In this document: positions 36,248 through 44,511 of the stretch, piece after piece | Layout of the letters: each line of letters begins with the position of its first letter | Numbering within the stretch: the stretch's first letter is position 1 | Assembly (NCBI RefSeq): GCF_903645315.1 | Contig: NZ_CAHJXL010000001.1 | Coordinates: 1,602,001 to 1,666,000 of the forward strand | Length of the DNA: 64,000 nt | Direction: 5' to 3' | Source of the DNA: Victivallis sp. Marseille-Q1083 | GTDB lineage: Bacteria > Verrucomicrobiota > Lentisphaeria > Victivallales > Victivallaceae | The notes under the pieces: model-generated | What the model was told of the DNA's origin: nothing | Database searches by the model: none | The model's input: the letters and a program-made list of their open reading frames with translations, nothing else | Program-made: the position numbers and the translations under genes

Positions 36248-36252
36248 TGAAA

Positions 36253-36560
36253 CGGCTGTTTTTTGTCGAAATATTATAGCAAAACAATAGCAGAAAACGG
36301 TCTATCCTTGCCATCTCCTTCAGATTATGGCGAAAAATCGGTATCTTCAGCTATCGTTCTGCCGACTTTTACCGACTTTCAATTTTTGATGATCCATGGA
36401 TCTTTCCTGACCGTCCGTCGAAGCCGGGCTTTCGGCGGCTTCATCAAAATCGAGAATGACAATGGAGAGCAAAAATCCGCAAATATCAAGGAAGAAATTT
36501 TCCTTTCCGACGGTTATACTTTAAAATAGCTAAGAAGAATCATCAACCGAGGAGTTTATC
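36253..36560. other. Intergenic region between the divergent regulator and methyltransferase genes
   Basis: No convincing gene; an 88-codon frame here begins at TTG without a ribosome site. An exact 6-bp inverted repeat, AAGGAA (36488-36493) and TTCCTT (36500-36505), lies ten bases before TATACT (36515-36520), the likely -10 for the methyltransferase-like gene. Its -35 is poor, which would fit an activated promoter. Confidence 0.4.
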
Positions 36561-37571
36561 ATGGAATACCACAGCAACAATTTCGTCCAGGCCATCCTGA
36601 ACTCGCCGCGCCGGTTCGTCATGCCGATTATGACGACCCCGGGCATCGAACTGATCCACGCCAAGCCGGTCGAAGTATTCCAGGACGGCGAACTGCAGTT
36701 CCGCTGTATTGAAGCATTGGCCCAAACGGTGCACGCCGATGCGCTGGTGACCTTCATGGATCTTTCGGTCGAAGCGGAAGCGTTCGGCGCGCCGATTCGC
36801 TATTCGGAACACGAAAACCCCACCGTCTCGGACCGCATCGTGGCCGAAGAGACCGATATTCAGCGCCTGGCGATTCCGGCAGTCGGCAGCGCCCGGACTG
36901 CCGAAGTGCTCAAATGCGCCGGACTCTGTGCCGAAAAATTGCCGGACCGGCCGACCTTCGGCGGCATGATCGGACCATTTTCCCTGGCCGGCCGGCTGGC
37001 CGATATGACCGAAATGATGATCCTGGCCGCGGCCGAGCCGGAAACCGCCAGACTGCTGCTGGACAAAGCGACCACCTTTCTGACCGCGTATGCCGGAGCA
37101 ATCAAAGCCACCGGCGTCGCCGGATTGCTGATCGCCGAACCGGCCGCCGGATTGTTGTCGCCGGAGATGTGCCAGACGTTCGCGGCCGACTATCTGCAGA
37201 AGATCATCCAGGCGGTCCAGGACGAGAAATTCACCGTCATTCTCCACAATTGCGGCAAAACCGAAAAACAAATTCCGGCATTGTTGTCGACCGGGGCGGC
37301 GGCGCTGCATCTCGGCAATGCGGTGGACCTGGCCGCCATACTGCCGCAGGTTCCCGGATCGATACCGGTCATGGGCAACATCGACCCGGTCGGCATTCTC
37401 AAAAATGCCGAACCGCAAGAGGTTTATGCCGTGACAAAGGCATTGCTGGAGGCCACCAGATCCGATCGGAATTTCGTCCTCTCCACCGGCTGCGATGTCC
37501 CGCCCGGCGTCAATCTCGCCAACATCAAAGCATTTTTCCAGGCGGCCGAAGATTTCAACCGGCAGCGCTGA
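36561..37571 (+). CDS. Uroporphyrinogen decarboxylase-family protein, MtaA/CmuA-like methyltransferase
   Basis: A 336-residue URO-D-fold protein. The zinc-type H-x-C...C motif of methylcobamide:thiol methyltransferases is visible as His229-Asn-Cys231 (ILHNCGKTEKQ) and Cys311 (LSTGCDVPPG). GNIDPVG and VNLANIKAFF fit the same group. It probably moves a methyl group from a corrinoid protein to a thiol or tetrahydrofolate-like acceptor. GAGGAG lies six bases before the ATG. No corrinoid protein or substrate-specific methyltransferase adjoins, so the substrate is unknown. Haem synthesis (HemE) is less likely because of the metal motif. Confidence 0.82.
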   Translation: MEYHSNNFVQAILNSPRRFVMPIMTTPGIELIHAKPVEVFQDGELQFRCIEALAQTVHADALVTFMDLSVEAEAFGAPIRYSEHENPTVSDRIVAEETDIQRLAIPAVGSARTAEVLKCAGLCAEKLPDRPTFGGMIGPFSLAGRLADMTEMMILAAAEPETARLLLDKATTFLTAYAGAIKATGVAGLLIAEPAAGLLSPEMCQTFAADYLQKIIQAVQDEKFTVILHNCGKTEKQIPALLSTGAAALHLGNAVDLAAILPQVPGSIPVMGNIDPVGILKNAEPQEVYAVTKALLEATRSDRNFVLSTGCDVPPGVNLANIKAFFQAAEDFNRQR

Positions 37572-37668
37572 AACCGGGGAACGGCCGGCCTGGAAAGTGC
37601 GGCAATATTTCAATTGAAAATTTTTCGTTCTTTTCCGGACAAAAAAGCCAAAGCGGCGGCGGGATGCT

Positions 37669-37696
37669 TTGACAAAAGCAAAAAAACGATTAAATT
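37669..37696 (+). promoter_or_regulatory. Promoter of dnaN
   Basis: TTGACA (37669-37674), 16 bases, TAAATT (37691-37696), 48 bases before the dnaN start, in an A-rich tract. Confidence 0.55.
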
Positions 37697-37744
37697 GTTT
37701 AAAAGTTTTTTTGCGTGATATAAACTGGAAAGGCGACAAGATAA

Positions 37745-38839
37745 ATGAAATTTACAGTAAGCAGAGAAAAATTGCTGAAAGCGTTGCAGAAGGTCATCAG
37801 CACAGTCGGCAGCAAGTCGACCTTGCCGGTATTGGGCAATGTTCTTTTGGAAGCGGAGAATGGTACGCTGCAACTGACCACCACCGATCTGGAGATCCGG
37901 ATCACCACCCAGGTCGAAGCGGCGATCGAAAGCGAAGGCAAGACGACGGTGCCGGCCAAGAAATTCGTCGCGCTGGTCAGCAAATTCACCGACGCCGAGG
38001 TGGCGTTCACCTGCGATGAGCGGCACCACAGCGAAGTGGTCTGCGGCACCAGCAAATTCAAATTGCTCGGTCTGTCGGCCGAGGATTTCCCGCTGCCGTC
38101 GGAGTTTACGCCGATCCGCACGGTGATCTTCAAGGAAAGCGATTTGCGCAAGATGTTCAACCAGATTACCTATGCGGTCAGTCTGGATGACAGTCGCAAG
38201 GTGCTGCACGGCGTGCTCACCTCCTGCAAAGACAACACGGTCACCATGGTGGCGACCGACGGCAAACGGCTGGCGCTGGTTGAACGGGTGCCGGAAGAGA
38301 CCTCCGGCACCGACGGCGATGCGATCATTCCGCTGCGGGCGGCCAACGAAGTGAAACGCCTGCTCGACGGCGCCGATACGGTAAAATTGCTGTTCGGCGA
38401 AAAACAGGCGGCATTCGAGAGCGGTGAAATGCGGCTGACCACCAAATTGATCGAGGGCAATTATCCGAATTACCGCCAGGTAATTCCGACTTCGTTCAGC
38501 AAATTCGTCGATGTCGAAACCGGCATGCTGCTGCAGAAGATCGAACTGGTTTCCCAGGTGCTTTCCGACAACAGCAGCTATATCATCCTGTCGTTCGACG
38601 ACAATAAAATCGCGCTGCGGGCTTCCAGCACCGACATCGGGGAAGGGCAGGCTTTCGTCGACATCGAGTACGCCGACGCCAAAGTCGACGTTTCGTTCAA
38701 TCCGGGTTTCCTGGCCGATCCGTTGCGCAATTGCGACGCCGACAAGATCAAAGTGAAGATCAACGACGGTTTCAGCCCGGTGGCGTTGGAAGGCGGAGAA
38801 GGTTTTCTTTACGTCATCATGCCGATGCGCAACAAATAA
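37745..38839 (+). CDS. dnaN: DNA polymerase III beta sliding clamp
   Basis: A 364-residue clamp that tethers the replicase. MKFTVSREKLLKALQKV at the start, STLPVLGNVLLEA, TTTDLEI, ATDGKRLALVE, LIEGNYPNYRQVIP and the C-terminal YVIMPMR are typical. Full length. AAGG lies upstream of the ATG. Followed by recF but not preceded by dnaA, so this is a dnaN-recF pair without the usual origin neighbour. No DnaA-box cluster is visible around it. Confidence 0.97.
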   Translation: MKFTVSREKLLKALQKVISTVGSKSTLPVLGNVLLEAENGTLQLTTTDLEIRITTQVEAAIESEGKTTVPAKKFVALVSKFTDAEVAFTCDERHHSEVVCGTSKFKLLGLSAEDFPLPSEFTPIRTVIFKESDLRKMFNQITYAVSLDDSRKVLHGVLTSCKDNTVTMVATDGKRLALVERVPEETSGTDGDAIIPLRAANEVKRLLDGADTVKLLFGEKQAAFESGEMRLTTKLIEGNYPNYRQVIPTSFSKFVDVETGMLLQKIELVSQVLSDNSSYIILSFDDNKIALRASSTDIGEGQAFVDIEYADAKVDVSFNPGFLADPLRNCDADKIKVKINDGFSPVALEGGEGFLYVIMPMRNK

Positions 38840-38938
38840 TTTCCCGGCCCGGGAAATTTGTCATGACTTCAGGCAGTTCGCTCCTTCAACCGTGGCGGGC
38901 TGCCTGTCGTATTTTCAGCCAAACGATTCGGCGACAAT

Positions 38939-40033
38939 ATGATTGAAGAATTCCGGCTGTACGACTATCGCAATTATTCGCAAGCCGCGCTCGATTTCTC
39001 CGGCGCCAGGCTGAATGTCTTCATCGGCAGCAACGGCGCCGGCAAAAGCAATCTGCTGGAGGGCATCTTTTTTATCGGTCTGCTGCGTTCGTTCCGAACC
39101 GCCCAGCTGAAGGAACTCATCCGGTTCGGCCGCTCCAACTGCCGGGTGGAAGCGGCAATCCATCGCGCCGCTTACCGGGAAACCTTCGCCGTCGAATATT
39201 TTTCCGGCGGCAAACGTTCGCTGCAAATCGACGGCGTACCGATCGGCCGCAGCAGTGAATTCATCCGCAATTTTCAGCCGGTGGTTTTCGAACCGGAGGA
39301 TATTCAGCTCCTGACCGGCAGTTCCGGCCGGCGCCGCCGTTTTTTCGATATGTTCATTTCCATGAACGATCCCGTTTATCTGTCGACGCTCCATCAATAC
39401 AATCTGGCGTTGCGGCAGCGCAATGCCGCCTTGAAAGCGCCGAAGCACGGCGAAGCGCTGGCCGCCGCTTTCGAGCCGATTCTGGCCGACGCCGCTGTCC
39501 TCATCGCCGGCCGGCGCCGGGCGCATACCGAGCTGCTGAACCGCCAGATTCAGGCCTTGCTGGCGGAAAATGCCCGCGGCGAAGAGCGTTTCGCCATCGA
39601 ATTTCATCCCTCCTATCCGCTGGAGGTCGAGGATTATCTGACCCGTTTTACGATGGAGCGCCAGCGGGAACAGAAAAAAGGCAGTACCTTGTTCGGTCCC
39701 CATCTTGATGATTTCGACTTCTTCTATCAGCAGAAACTGATGCGGACGTTCGCTTCCACCGGCCAATGCCGGTTGCTGGCCCTCTATTTGAAAATGGCGG
39801 CCGTCAATATTTTAAATGCCAATAAAGCGAAAAACCGCCGGGAAGTCATCGTCCTGGTCGACGATGTCACCGGCGAATTGGACGATTTCAATAAAACCCG
39901 CTTTTTCGCCACCGTCAACCAGGCCGATCAGGCCTTCTTCACCTTCACCGAACCGCCGGCCGACCGCTTTTTCGCCGCCAGCCGGAAGTTCCGGGTCGAC
40001 CAGGGCACGGTCGAAAGAATTGACGGCAATTGA
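38939..40033 (+). CDS. recF: DNA replication/repair protein RecF
   Basis: A 364-residue SMC-like ATPase acting in gap repair with RecOR. Walker A GSNGAGKSNLLEGI, FRTAQLKELIRFG, QPVVFEPEDIQLLTGSSGRRRRFFD, STLFGPHLDDFDF (signature region), ASTGQCRLLALYLKMA and Walker B VIVLVDDVTGELD. Start at 38939 gives the standard MIEEFRLYDYRNY; no strong ribosome site, so coupling to dnaN mRNA is likely, 99 bases after dnaN. Confidence 0.95.
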   Translation: MIEEFRLYDYRNYSQAALDFSGARLNVFIGSNGAGKSNLLEGIFFIGLLRSFRTAQLKELIRFGRSNCRVEAAIHRAAYRETFAVEYFSGGKRSLQIDGVPIGRSSEFIRNFQPVVFEPEDIQLLTGSSGRRRRFFDMFISMNDPVYLSTLHQYNLALRQRNAALKAPKHGEALAAAFEPILADAAVLIAGRRRAHTELLNRQIQALLAENARGEERFAIEFHPSYPLEVEDYLTRFTMERQREQKKGSTLFGPHLDDFDFFYQQKLMRTFASTGQCRLLALYLKMAAVNILNANKAKNRREVIVLVDDVTGELDDFNKTRFFATVNQADQAFFTFTEPPADRFFAASRKFRVDQGTVERIDGN

Positions 40034-40048
40034 TCGTCACATTCAAAA

Positions 40049-40080
40049 AAATGACGGAAAAATCCGTCATTTAAAAAAAA
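40049..40080 (-). terminator. Terminator hairpin, stem AAATGACGGA
   Basis: AAATGACGGA (40049-40058) and TCCGTCATTT (40063-40072) pair perfectly around a four-base loop. Leftward the stem ends in a seven-T run, rightward in ATTT then A-run. It separates recF from the leftward genes and shares its ten-bp stem with 28832-28857. Confidence 0.7.
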
Positions 40081-40110
40081 CAAGCTCAAATTTGCCCTGA
40101 TTTTAACGGT

Positions 40111-40194
40111 TTATTTTGTCGTCCGTATGCTGGCCAGGATGGCGATGATCGCGATCACAACCAGCAATTCGATCAAGATGAAATTCGTTTTTTT
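40111..40194 (-). pseudogene. Remnant of a prepilin-type protein gene
   Basis: Leftward translation gives [22 protein letters not shown], the family's leader helix, then IRTTK and a stop where MLLPAL would normally follow. Codons before the KK do not resemble the family and no ribosome site fits. The first about 22 codons of a pseudopilin gene survive and the rest is gone. The surrounding 40034-40551 holds otherwise only the recF hairpin and no gene I can support. Confidence 0.8.
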
Positions 40195-40551
40195 CGATGA
40201 AATCGAAAGAGTTGGCAGCCCGGCGGCAACCGCAATTTCGTGAATTTCGTTCCGACTGGAAAATGGTTTCCCGGGCAAGCTGAAGCGGATTGCACACAAG
40301 CGGCAGCTGCCGGGTTCGAATACATTCTTCCTGGCCTCGGAAAAGCCCCGAAAGCAATTCACGGACGATCTGCGCCCCTTCCATTATTCCGCAAGAAGCG
40401 CCGGTCTTTCCGGCTCTTTCCTCCGAGGGCCCGGCCGTTCAGCCGCTGCGATCAGCGGTCCGACCGGATTTTTCCGCCGACTGGCCGAAATCGCGGCGGC
40501 ATAAGTCGGTAATCCTGCTGCTTAATGTTAAAAACTCGTACTCGGCGTGTG

Positions 40552-41196
40552 TCAGACTTCACAAAGCGGCTTGACGAGTTCACACCAGGCGTCGGCCAGC
40601 ACCGTGTGGCCGGCGATGGTCGGATGCACACCATCGGCCAGCCAATATTCCGGACCGGACGACGGCGCCTCTTTCACCGCCGCGTTCAACAATTCCTGAG
40701 CCGGTAGAAAGAGCGTTTTGAATTCGGCGGCCAATTTCCGGACCACCTGCTGTTTGCCGGCCAGTTCCGGCCGCCAAGCGGCGGAAACAGCGCCGCACTC
40801 CAGCGCGAACGGCTCGATCAGCAGCAACCGGACTGACGGCAGCACCTCCAGCGTCCAGGAGAGCAATTCCCGGTAGACTCGTTCAAAACGTTCGGTTTCG
40901 ACGCCGTTGTGATTGGCAAATTCATGCCAGATATCATTGACGCCGATCAAAATACTGATAAAGTCCGGTTTGAGGTTCAAGGTGTCGATTTTCCAGCGGG
41001 CATAAAGATCGACGACCCGGTTGCCGCTGATCCCGCGGTTGTAGCAACGCAAATTTTTTGCCGGCAATTCCCTGAGCAGCCGGCCGGCGGCCAACAGCGG
41101 ATAACCGCCGCCCAGTCCCTGGTTGGCCTCTTTCGCCTCGTAACTCCTGCCGCAATCAGTGACGGAATCACCCTGAAACACGATGATTTCGATCAC
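40552..41196 (-). CDS. SGNH/GDSL-family hydrolase
   Basis: A 214-residue esterase-like protein. Block I VFQGDSVTDCGRS with the nucleophile Ser, GISGNRVVDL (block II Gly), ILIGVNDIWHEF (block III Asn) and LADGVHPTIAGH (block V Asp/His catalytic pair). No signal peptide, so cytoplasmic. Typical substrates are acetylated sugars or lipids; here unknown. Start is GTG at 41196 with AGGAG nine bases upstream, overlapping the stop of the secreted protein upstream (GTGA), so the two are co-translated. Confidence 0.9.
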   Translation of the reverse strand: MIEIIVFQGDSVTDCGRSYEAKEANQGLGGGYPLLAAGRLLRELPAKNLRCYNRGISGNRVVDLYARWKIDTLNLKPDFISILIGVNDIWHEFANHNGVETERFERVYRELLSWTLEVLPSVRLLLIEPFALECGAVSAAWRPELAGKQQVVRKLAAEFKTLFLPAQELLNAAVKEAPSSGPEYWLADGVHPTIAGHTVLADAWCELVKPLCEV

Positions 41197-41807
41197 TTCG
41201 TTTTCTCCTGATTTTTGACCTCTTCCGCCTTGACGTATCCCAACGCGAGGTCGATGGCATTGGCCTTGTCGGTCAGGAAGCGCAAAGTACCCTGGTCATA
41301 TTTTTTCAACTTGTTCAAGGCCGCAATAACCTCGGCGCAATTTTTGAAAGAATCTTTCGCATTGATCGTCTCGACATGGCCGTCGCCGAACAGTACGTTG
41401 ACATGATTGTTGCTCGGTTTGTCGAAGACGAAAGGTATCTCCGCCGGCTTCTGCAGAAAACAGGACATGCCGCCGATATAGATGTAATCGCTGTCCGTTT
41501 CCTTCAATTGATTGGCCGCCGGCTGCGGTTCTTCATGGACTCTGCCGGGACAACGCAGCGGAATACTGCCAAACGCCATCAATTCCTTCAGCCCGGCCAG
41601 GTTGTCCAGCGGCGGATAAACGCCGCGGTGAGCATCCGCATACATGCCGAACAACGGCGCCATATTTTTCAGCGACATCGCGCAACTTTCACATTTTCCT
41701 TTGTTCATCACGCCGCCGAGCAGCGTTTTCGCCGGCGCCGCCGCCGCGCCGAACGCGGTCAGCAATCCGATCGCCACCGCCAGCCACAGTCGTATTTTCA
41801 TTTTCAT
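41193..41807 (-). CDS. Secreted H-X-DG protein without prepilin helix
   Basis: A 204-residue protein with ordinary signal peptide MKMKIRLWLAVAIGLLTAFGAAAA. The mature part contains CESCAMSLKNMAPLFGMYADAHRGVYPP, LRCPG and NNHVNVLFGDGHVET. These match the distal half of pseudopilin-like proteins (the CP and H-X-DG motifs) but the FTLIELLVV helix is absent. GGGAGG stands three bases from the start. Inferred: a soluble relative of the pseudopilin-like family, coupled to the SGNH hydrolase that follows. Confidence 0.8.
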   Translation of the reverse strand: MKMKIRLWLAVAIGLLTAFGAAAAPAKTLLGGVMNKGKCESCAMSLKNMAPLFGMYADAHRGVYPPLDNLAGLKELMAFGSIPLRCPGRVHEEPQPAANQLKETDSDYIYIGGMSCFLQKPAEIPFVFDKPSNNHVNVLFGDGHVETINAKDSFKNCAEVIAALNKLKKYDQGTLRFLTDKANAIDLALGYVKAEEVKNQEKTK

Positions 41808-41916
41808 ACCTCCCTGCTATCAGTGTCCGAAACTTGAATTTTTCATATTGGATTCAATTTAAAAGCAGCCGGCTCAAAAATCAAGCCGAAATCCAAGATT
41901 ATTCCCACCGTCCGTT

Positions 41917-43122
41917 TCAACGCGTCCGGTACACCTCCAGCCCTTTGAGGTAAAAACCCTCCGGCTGGTTCAAGGCGGTCGGGTGATCCGGCGCCTGGCC
42001 GAGACGACGGACGATGACGCCTTCGATCCCGGCATCCAAAGCGGCGTCGGCGGTGATCTTCTGGAACAACTCCGGCGTCATCAGACCGGAACAGGAAAAG
42101 GTGAACAGCCTCCCGCCCGGCTTCAGCAGATGAAAACTCTGCAAGGCGACATCCTTGTAAGCCCGGCAGCCGCGAGCCAGCGCTTTCTGCGAATCGACAA
42201 ATTTCGGCGGATCGAGGACGATGAGATCGAATTGCCGCTTCTGCCGGCGGCAGCGGCGCAGCAGTTCGAACACGTCGTCGACGATATTTTCATAGCGGTC
42301 CGCCGGAATACCGTTCAAGGCAAAATTCCGCTCCGCCAGCGCCAAAGCCGGCGCCGAGCTGTCGACATTGGTGACGAACGCCGCCCCGGCGGCCGCGGCG
42401 GCGACCCCGAAACCGCCGGTGTAGGCGAACAAATTGAGCATTTCAGCTCCCTTCGCCGCTTCCGCCACCGCCTGCCGGTTGCAACGCTGGTCGAAATAAA
42501 AACCACTCTTGTGTCCATGCCGGATATCGACGGCAAAACGCAGGTTGTTTTCGGTGATGACCACCTGTTCCGGCACCGTCGCACCGGCCAGCACGCCGGT
42601 CGTTTCCGGCAGCGCCTCCTTTGCCCGGACGCCGACATCGGAACGATCGTAAATGCCGCGAATTTCCGGCAGCAATTCCAGCAACAAATCGACCAGCCGC
42701 CGCCGGAACGGTTCCATGCCGGCACTGAGAAACTGCACCACCAGCCAATCCGCATAGCGGTCGACAATCAGCCCCGGCAGGGCATCGGCTTCGGAAGCCA
42801 CCAATCGATAGCCGTCGGTCGGACGGTTGAAGGAAAGCGCCCGGCGATAAGCGATCGCCCGGAGCAGCCGGCGCCGGAAAAAATCGTCATCGACCGCCTC
42901 GCTGCGATCGAACGTCCAAATCCGGGCCTGCAATTGGGAAGCCGGCGAAAAACCGGCCCGGGCCAACCATTCGCCGCCGGAAGAATATACTTCCACAACA
43001 TCACCGACGGCCGGCTCGCCGGTCACCTCCCGGACTGCACCGGAGAAAATCCACCAATGCCGACGGCGCAGCGATTTTTCCCGGCCGGGACGTAAGACGA
43101 GACGTTTTTCAAGCTGATTCAA
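41917..43122 (-). CDS. RlmI/RlmK-type class I SAM-dependent rRNA methyltransferase
   Basis: A 401-residue enzyme with N-terminal PUA-like domain (LRRRHWWIFSGAVREV, VGDVVEVYSSGGEWLARAGF) and a Rossmann methyltransferase: LNLFAYTGGFGVAAAAAGA (SAM loop), NVDSSAPALALAERN, FDLIVLDPPKFV (catalytic DPP), FTFSCSGLM. It fits 23S rRNA m5C1962 methyltransferases. The start is uncertain: a TTG at 43122 with AGGA nine bases upstream gives the expected length, while an in-frame start up to 43191 adds unrelated residues. Confidence 0.88.
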   Translation of the reverse strand: MNQLEKRLVLRPGREKSLRRRHWWIFSGAVREVTGEPAVGDVVEVYSSGGEWLARAGFSPASQLQARIWTFDRSEAVDDDFFRRRLLRAIAYRRALSFNRPTDGYRLVASEADALPGLIVDRYADWLVVQFLSAGMEPFRRRLVDLLLELLPEIRGIYDRSDVGVRAKEALPETTGVLAGATVPEQVVITENNLRFAVDIRHGHKSGFYFDQRCNRQAVAEAAKGAEMLNLFAYTGGFGVAAAAAGAAFVTNVDSSAPALALAERNFALNGIPADRYENIVDDVFELLRRCRRQKRQFDLIVLDPPKFVDSQKALARGCRAYKDVALQSFHLLKPGGRLFTFSCSGLMTPELFQKITADAALDAGIEGVIVRRLGQAPDHPTALNQPEGFYLKGLEVYRTR

Positions 43123-43221
43123 AATAATCGATCCTGTTGGGTTGAACTCTTTTTCGGCTGATACGATAACCGCCGAAAGCTCAAAAACCAAATGAAACGA
43201 CCGCTTTTTCCGCGAAAAAGA

Positions 43222-43251
43222 GAGCCTCCCGCCGTTACCGGCGGAAGGCTC
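43222..43251 (-). terminator. Intrinsic terminator of the sigma/anti-sigma operon
   Basis: A 13-bp stem with one mismatch (43222-43234 with 43239-43251), TTAC loop, followed leftward by TCTTTTTC. Confidence 0.8.
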
Positions 43252-43292
43252 AAGGGGAAAAGAGAGAGGGAAACTTATTGAAAAGGCGCTGG

Positions 43293-44051
43293 TCAGCCTT
43301 TCGTATTTTGGTCTTGTTCCGGGATTTCCTTCCGTTCCGCCTCGCCGGATTCTTTCTCCATTCCCGGCGGCAGCGGCGGCAACATCTCCTCTTCCGGCGG
43401 CGGGAACCCCATTTCCCGCTCCGGCGGCGGCGGAGGCGGCAGCTCCAAGCCGTGCTTCAACATGAACTCCAAACGGGCATCAATGATCTTGTCGGCATTC
43501 TTTTCCCGATACTGATACTTCTCTTCCAAATCTTTCAGGCGCTTCCGCATCTCTTCGAGCATGTTGCGATGCTCCTTCAACTGCCGTTGAAACTCCGCGG
43601 CAATTTTTTCATGCACCTTCCGCCGGAGCGTCTCCTGTTCCGCTTTGTCGGCGGAATTCTGATACTGCCTGATTAGGGCGCGCATCTCGCCGAACTCCCG
43701 CTGCATTTCCTTTTCCAGCTCCACCAGCTTTTCCAACATGATTTTCCGGAACTCTTCCGGATCCTCCTTCATCAGCAGGACCATTTTCTGCCGTTCCGCT
43801 TCCGGAAGCTGATCGAACACTTTGCGAACCTGTCCCCAGGAACGCATCCAGGGGCGGCGGCCGTCCCGTTCTTTCTTATCGGGCGGCGGCCCGGGCGGCG
43901 GTCCGAATCGATCCGGCTTTCCATCCGGCAAATCCGGCGGCGGCCCGAACCGGTCCGGTTGCTCATCCGGCTGCCCCGCCGCGGAGGCGATGCCGCCGAA
44001 AAGCAACAACGCCGCCAACCAAACACTTCGATAAATTCTCTTCATTGCCAT
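43293..44051 (-). CDS. Exported coiled-coil, proline-rich protein of the ECF sigma operon
   Basis: A 252-residue protein with signal peptide MAMKRIYRSVWLAALLLFGGIASAA. It has a Pro/Gly-rich N-terminal segment with two copies of PDRFGPPP. Then come about 110 residues of charged helix (LPEAERQKMVLLMKEDPEEFRKIMLEKLVELEKEMQREF) that may form coiled coils, and a Pro-rich tail with PPPPPPERE. The helical hairpin pattern recalls periplasmic CpxP/CnrX/ZraP-like sensors, though no metal ligands are obvious. GGAG lies three bases before the ATG. Third gene after sigma and anti-sigma; plausible stress sensor or effector of that system. Confidence 0.75.
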   Translation of the reverse strand: MAMKRIYRSVWLAALLLFGGIASAAGQPDEQPDRFGPPPDLPDGKPDRFGPPPGPPPDKKERDGRRPWMRSWGQVRKVFDQLPEAERQKMVLLMKEDPEEFRKIMLEKLVELEKEMQREFGEMRALIRQYQNSADKAEQETLRRKVHEKIAAEFQRQLKEHRNMLEEMRKRLKDLEEKYQYREKNADKIIDARLEFMLKHGLELPPPPPPEREMGFPPPEEEMLPPLPPGMEKESGEAERKEIPEQDQNTKG

Positions 44052-44073
44052 GTTCTCCACCTTTTCCGGTGTT

Positions 44074-44511
44074 TTATTCGCCATACTCCGGCAAGCTGAC
44101 TTCCCCCAGCGACAAAGCCGTCGTCAAAGCCAGACTTTCCTGCTCAAAACCGCTCCAGTCCCACTCCTCCAGATAAACACCCGTCTGCTGCCGGCGTTCG
44201 GCGGCCAACTGGCGGCCCCGGATCGTCGCCGCTCCGATCAACAGCACCAGGACTGCGGCGGCGACGGCAAAAATCCGCATTCTGAGAAGCGGCCGCCGCC
44301 GGCAATGCTGCCGGGCCGCCGCTTTGATGCGCGACTCCACCGCCGCCGGAATGATTCGTTCGGACGGCTTGACGGATCGAAATCGATTCCATAATCTGGC
44401 AAATTCCCGGCAATCGGCGCAGCGTTCACAGTGCTGAACCACTTCCGGCGGCAATTCATCATCGGCCGCCATGATGGCTTCCCGATTGATTGCGCAAAAT
44501 TTACTTTTCAT
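44074..44511 (-). CDS. Anti-sigma factor, zinc-finger-like, single membrane span
   Basis: A 145-residue protein. The N-terminal cytoplasmic part has HCERCADCREF, the H-x3-C-x2-C zinc-binding pattern of anti-sigma ZAS domains. A single transmembrane helix (MRIFAVAAAVLVLLIGAATI) is near residue 85, and a short periplasmic tail follows. The ATG overlaps the sigma factor stop and GGGAGG precedes it. It is expected to hold the ECF sigma factor at the membrane until a periplasmic signal arrives. Confidence 0.85.
   Translation of the reverse strand: MKSKFCAINREAIMAADDELPPEVVQHCERCADCREFARLWNRFRSVKPSERIIPAAVESRIKAAARQHCRRRPLLRMRIFAVAAAVLVLLIGAATIRGRQLAAERRQQTGVYLEEWDWSGFEQESLALTTALSLGEVSLPEYGE

Noticed and set aside
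36263-36529. An 88-codon frame upstream of the methyltransferase gene
   Set aside because: Begins at TTG without a ribosome site and overlaps the promoter region.
40311-40336. A GGGTTCGAAT tract resembling a tRNA T-arm
   Set aside because: The flanks do not form a T-stem, and no acceptor or anticodon arm is present.
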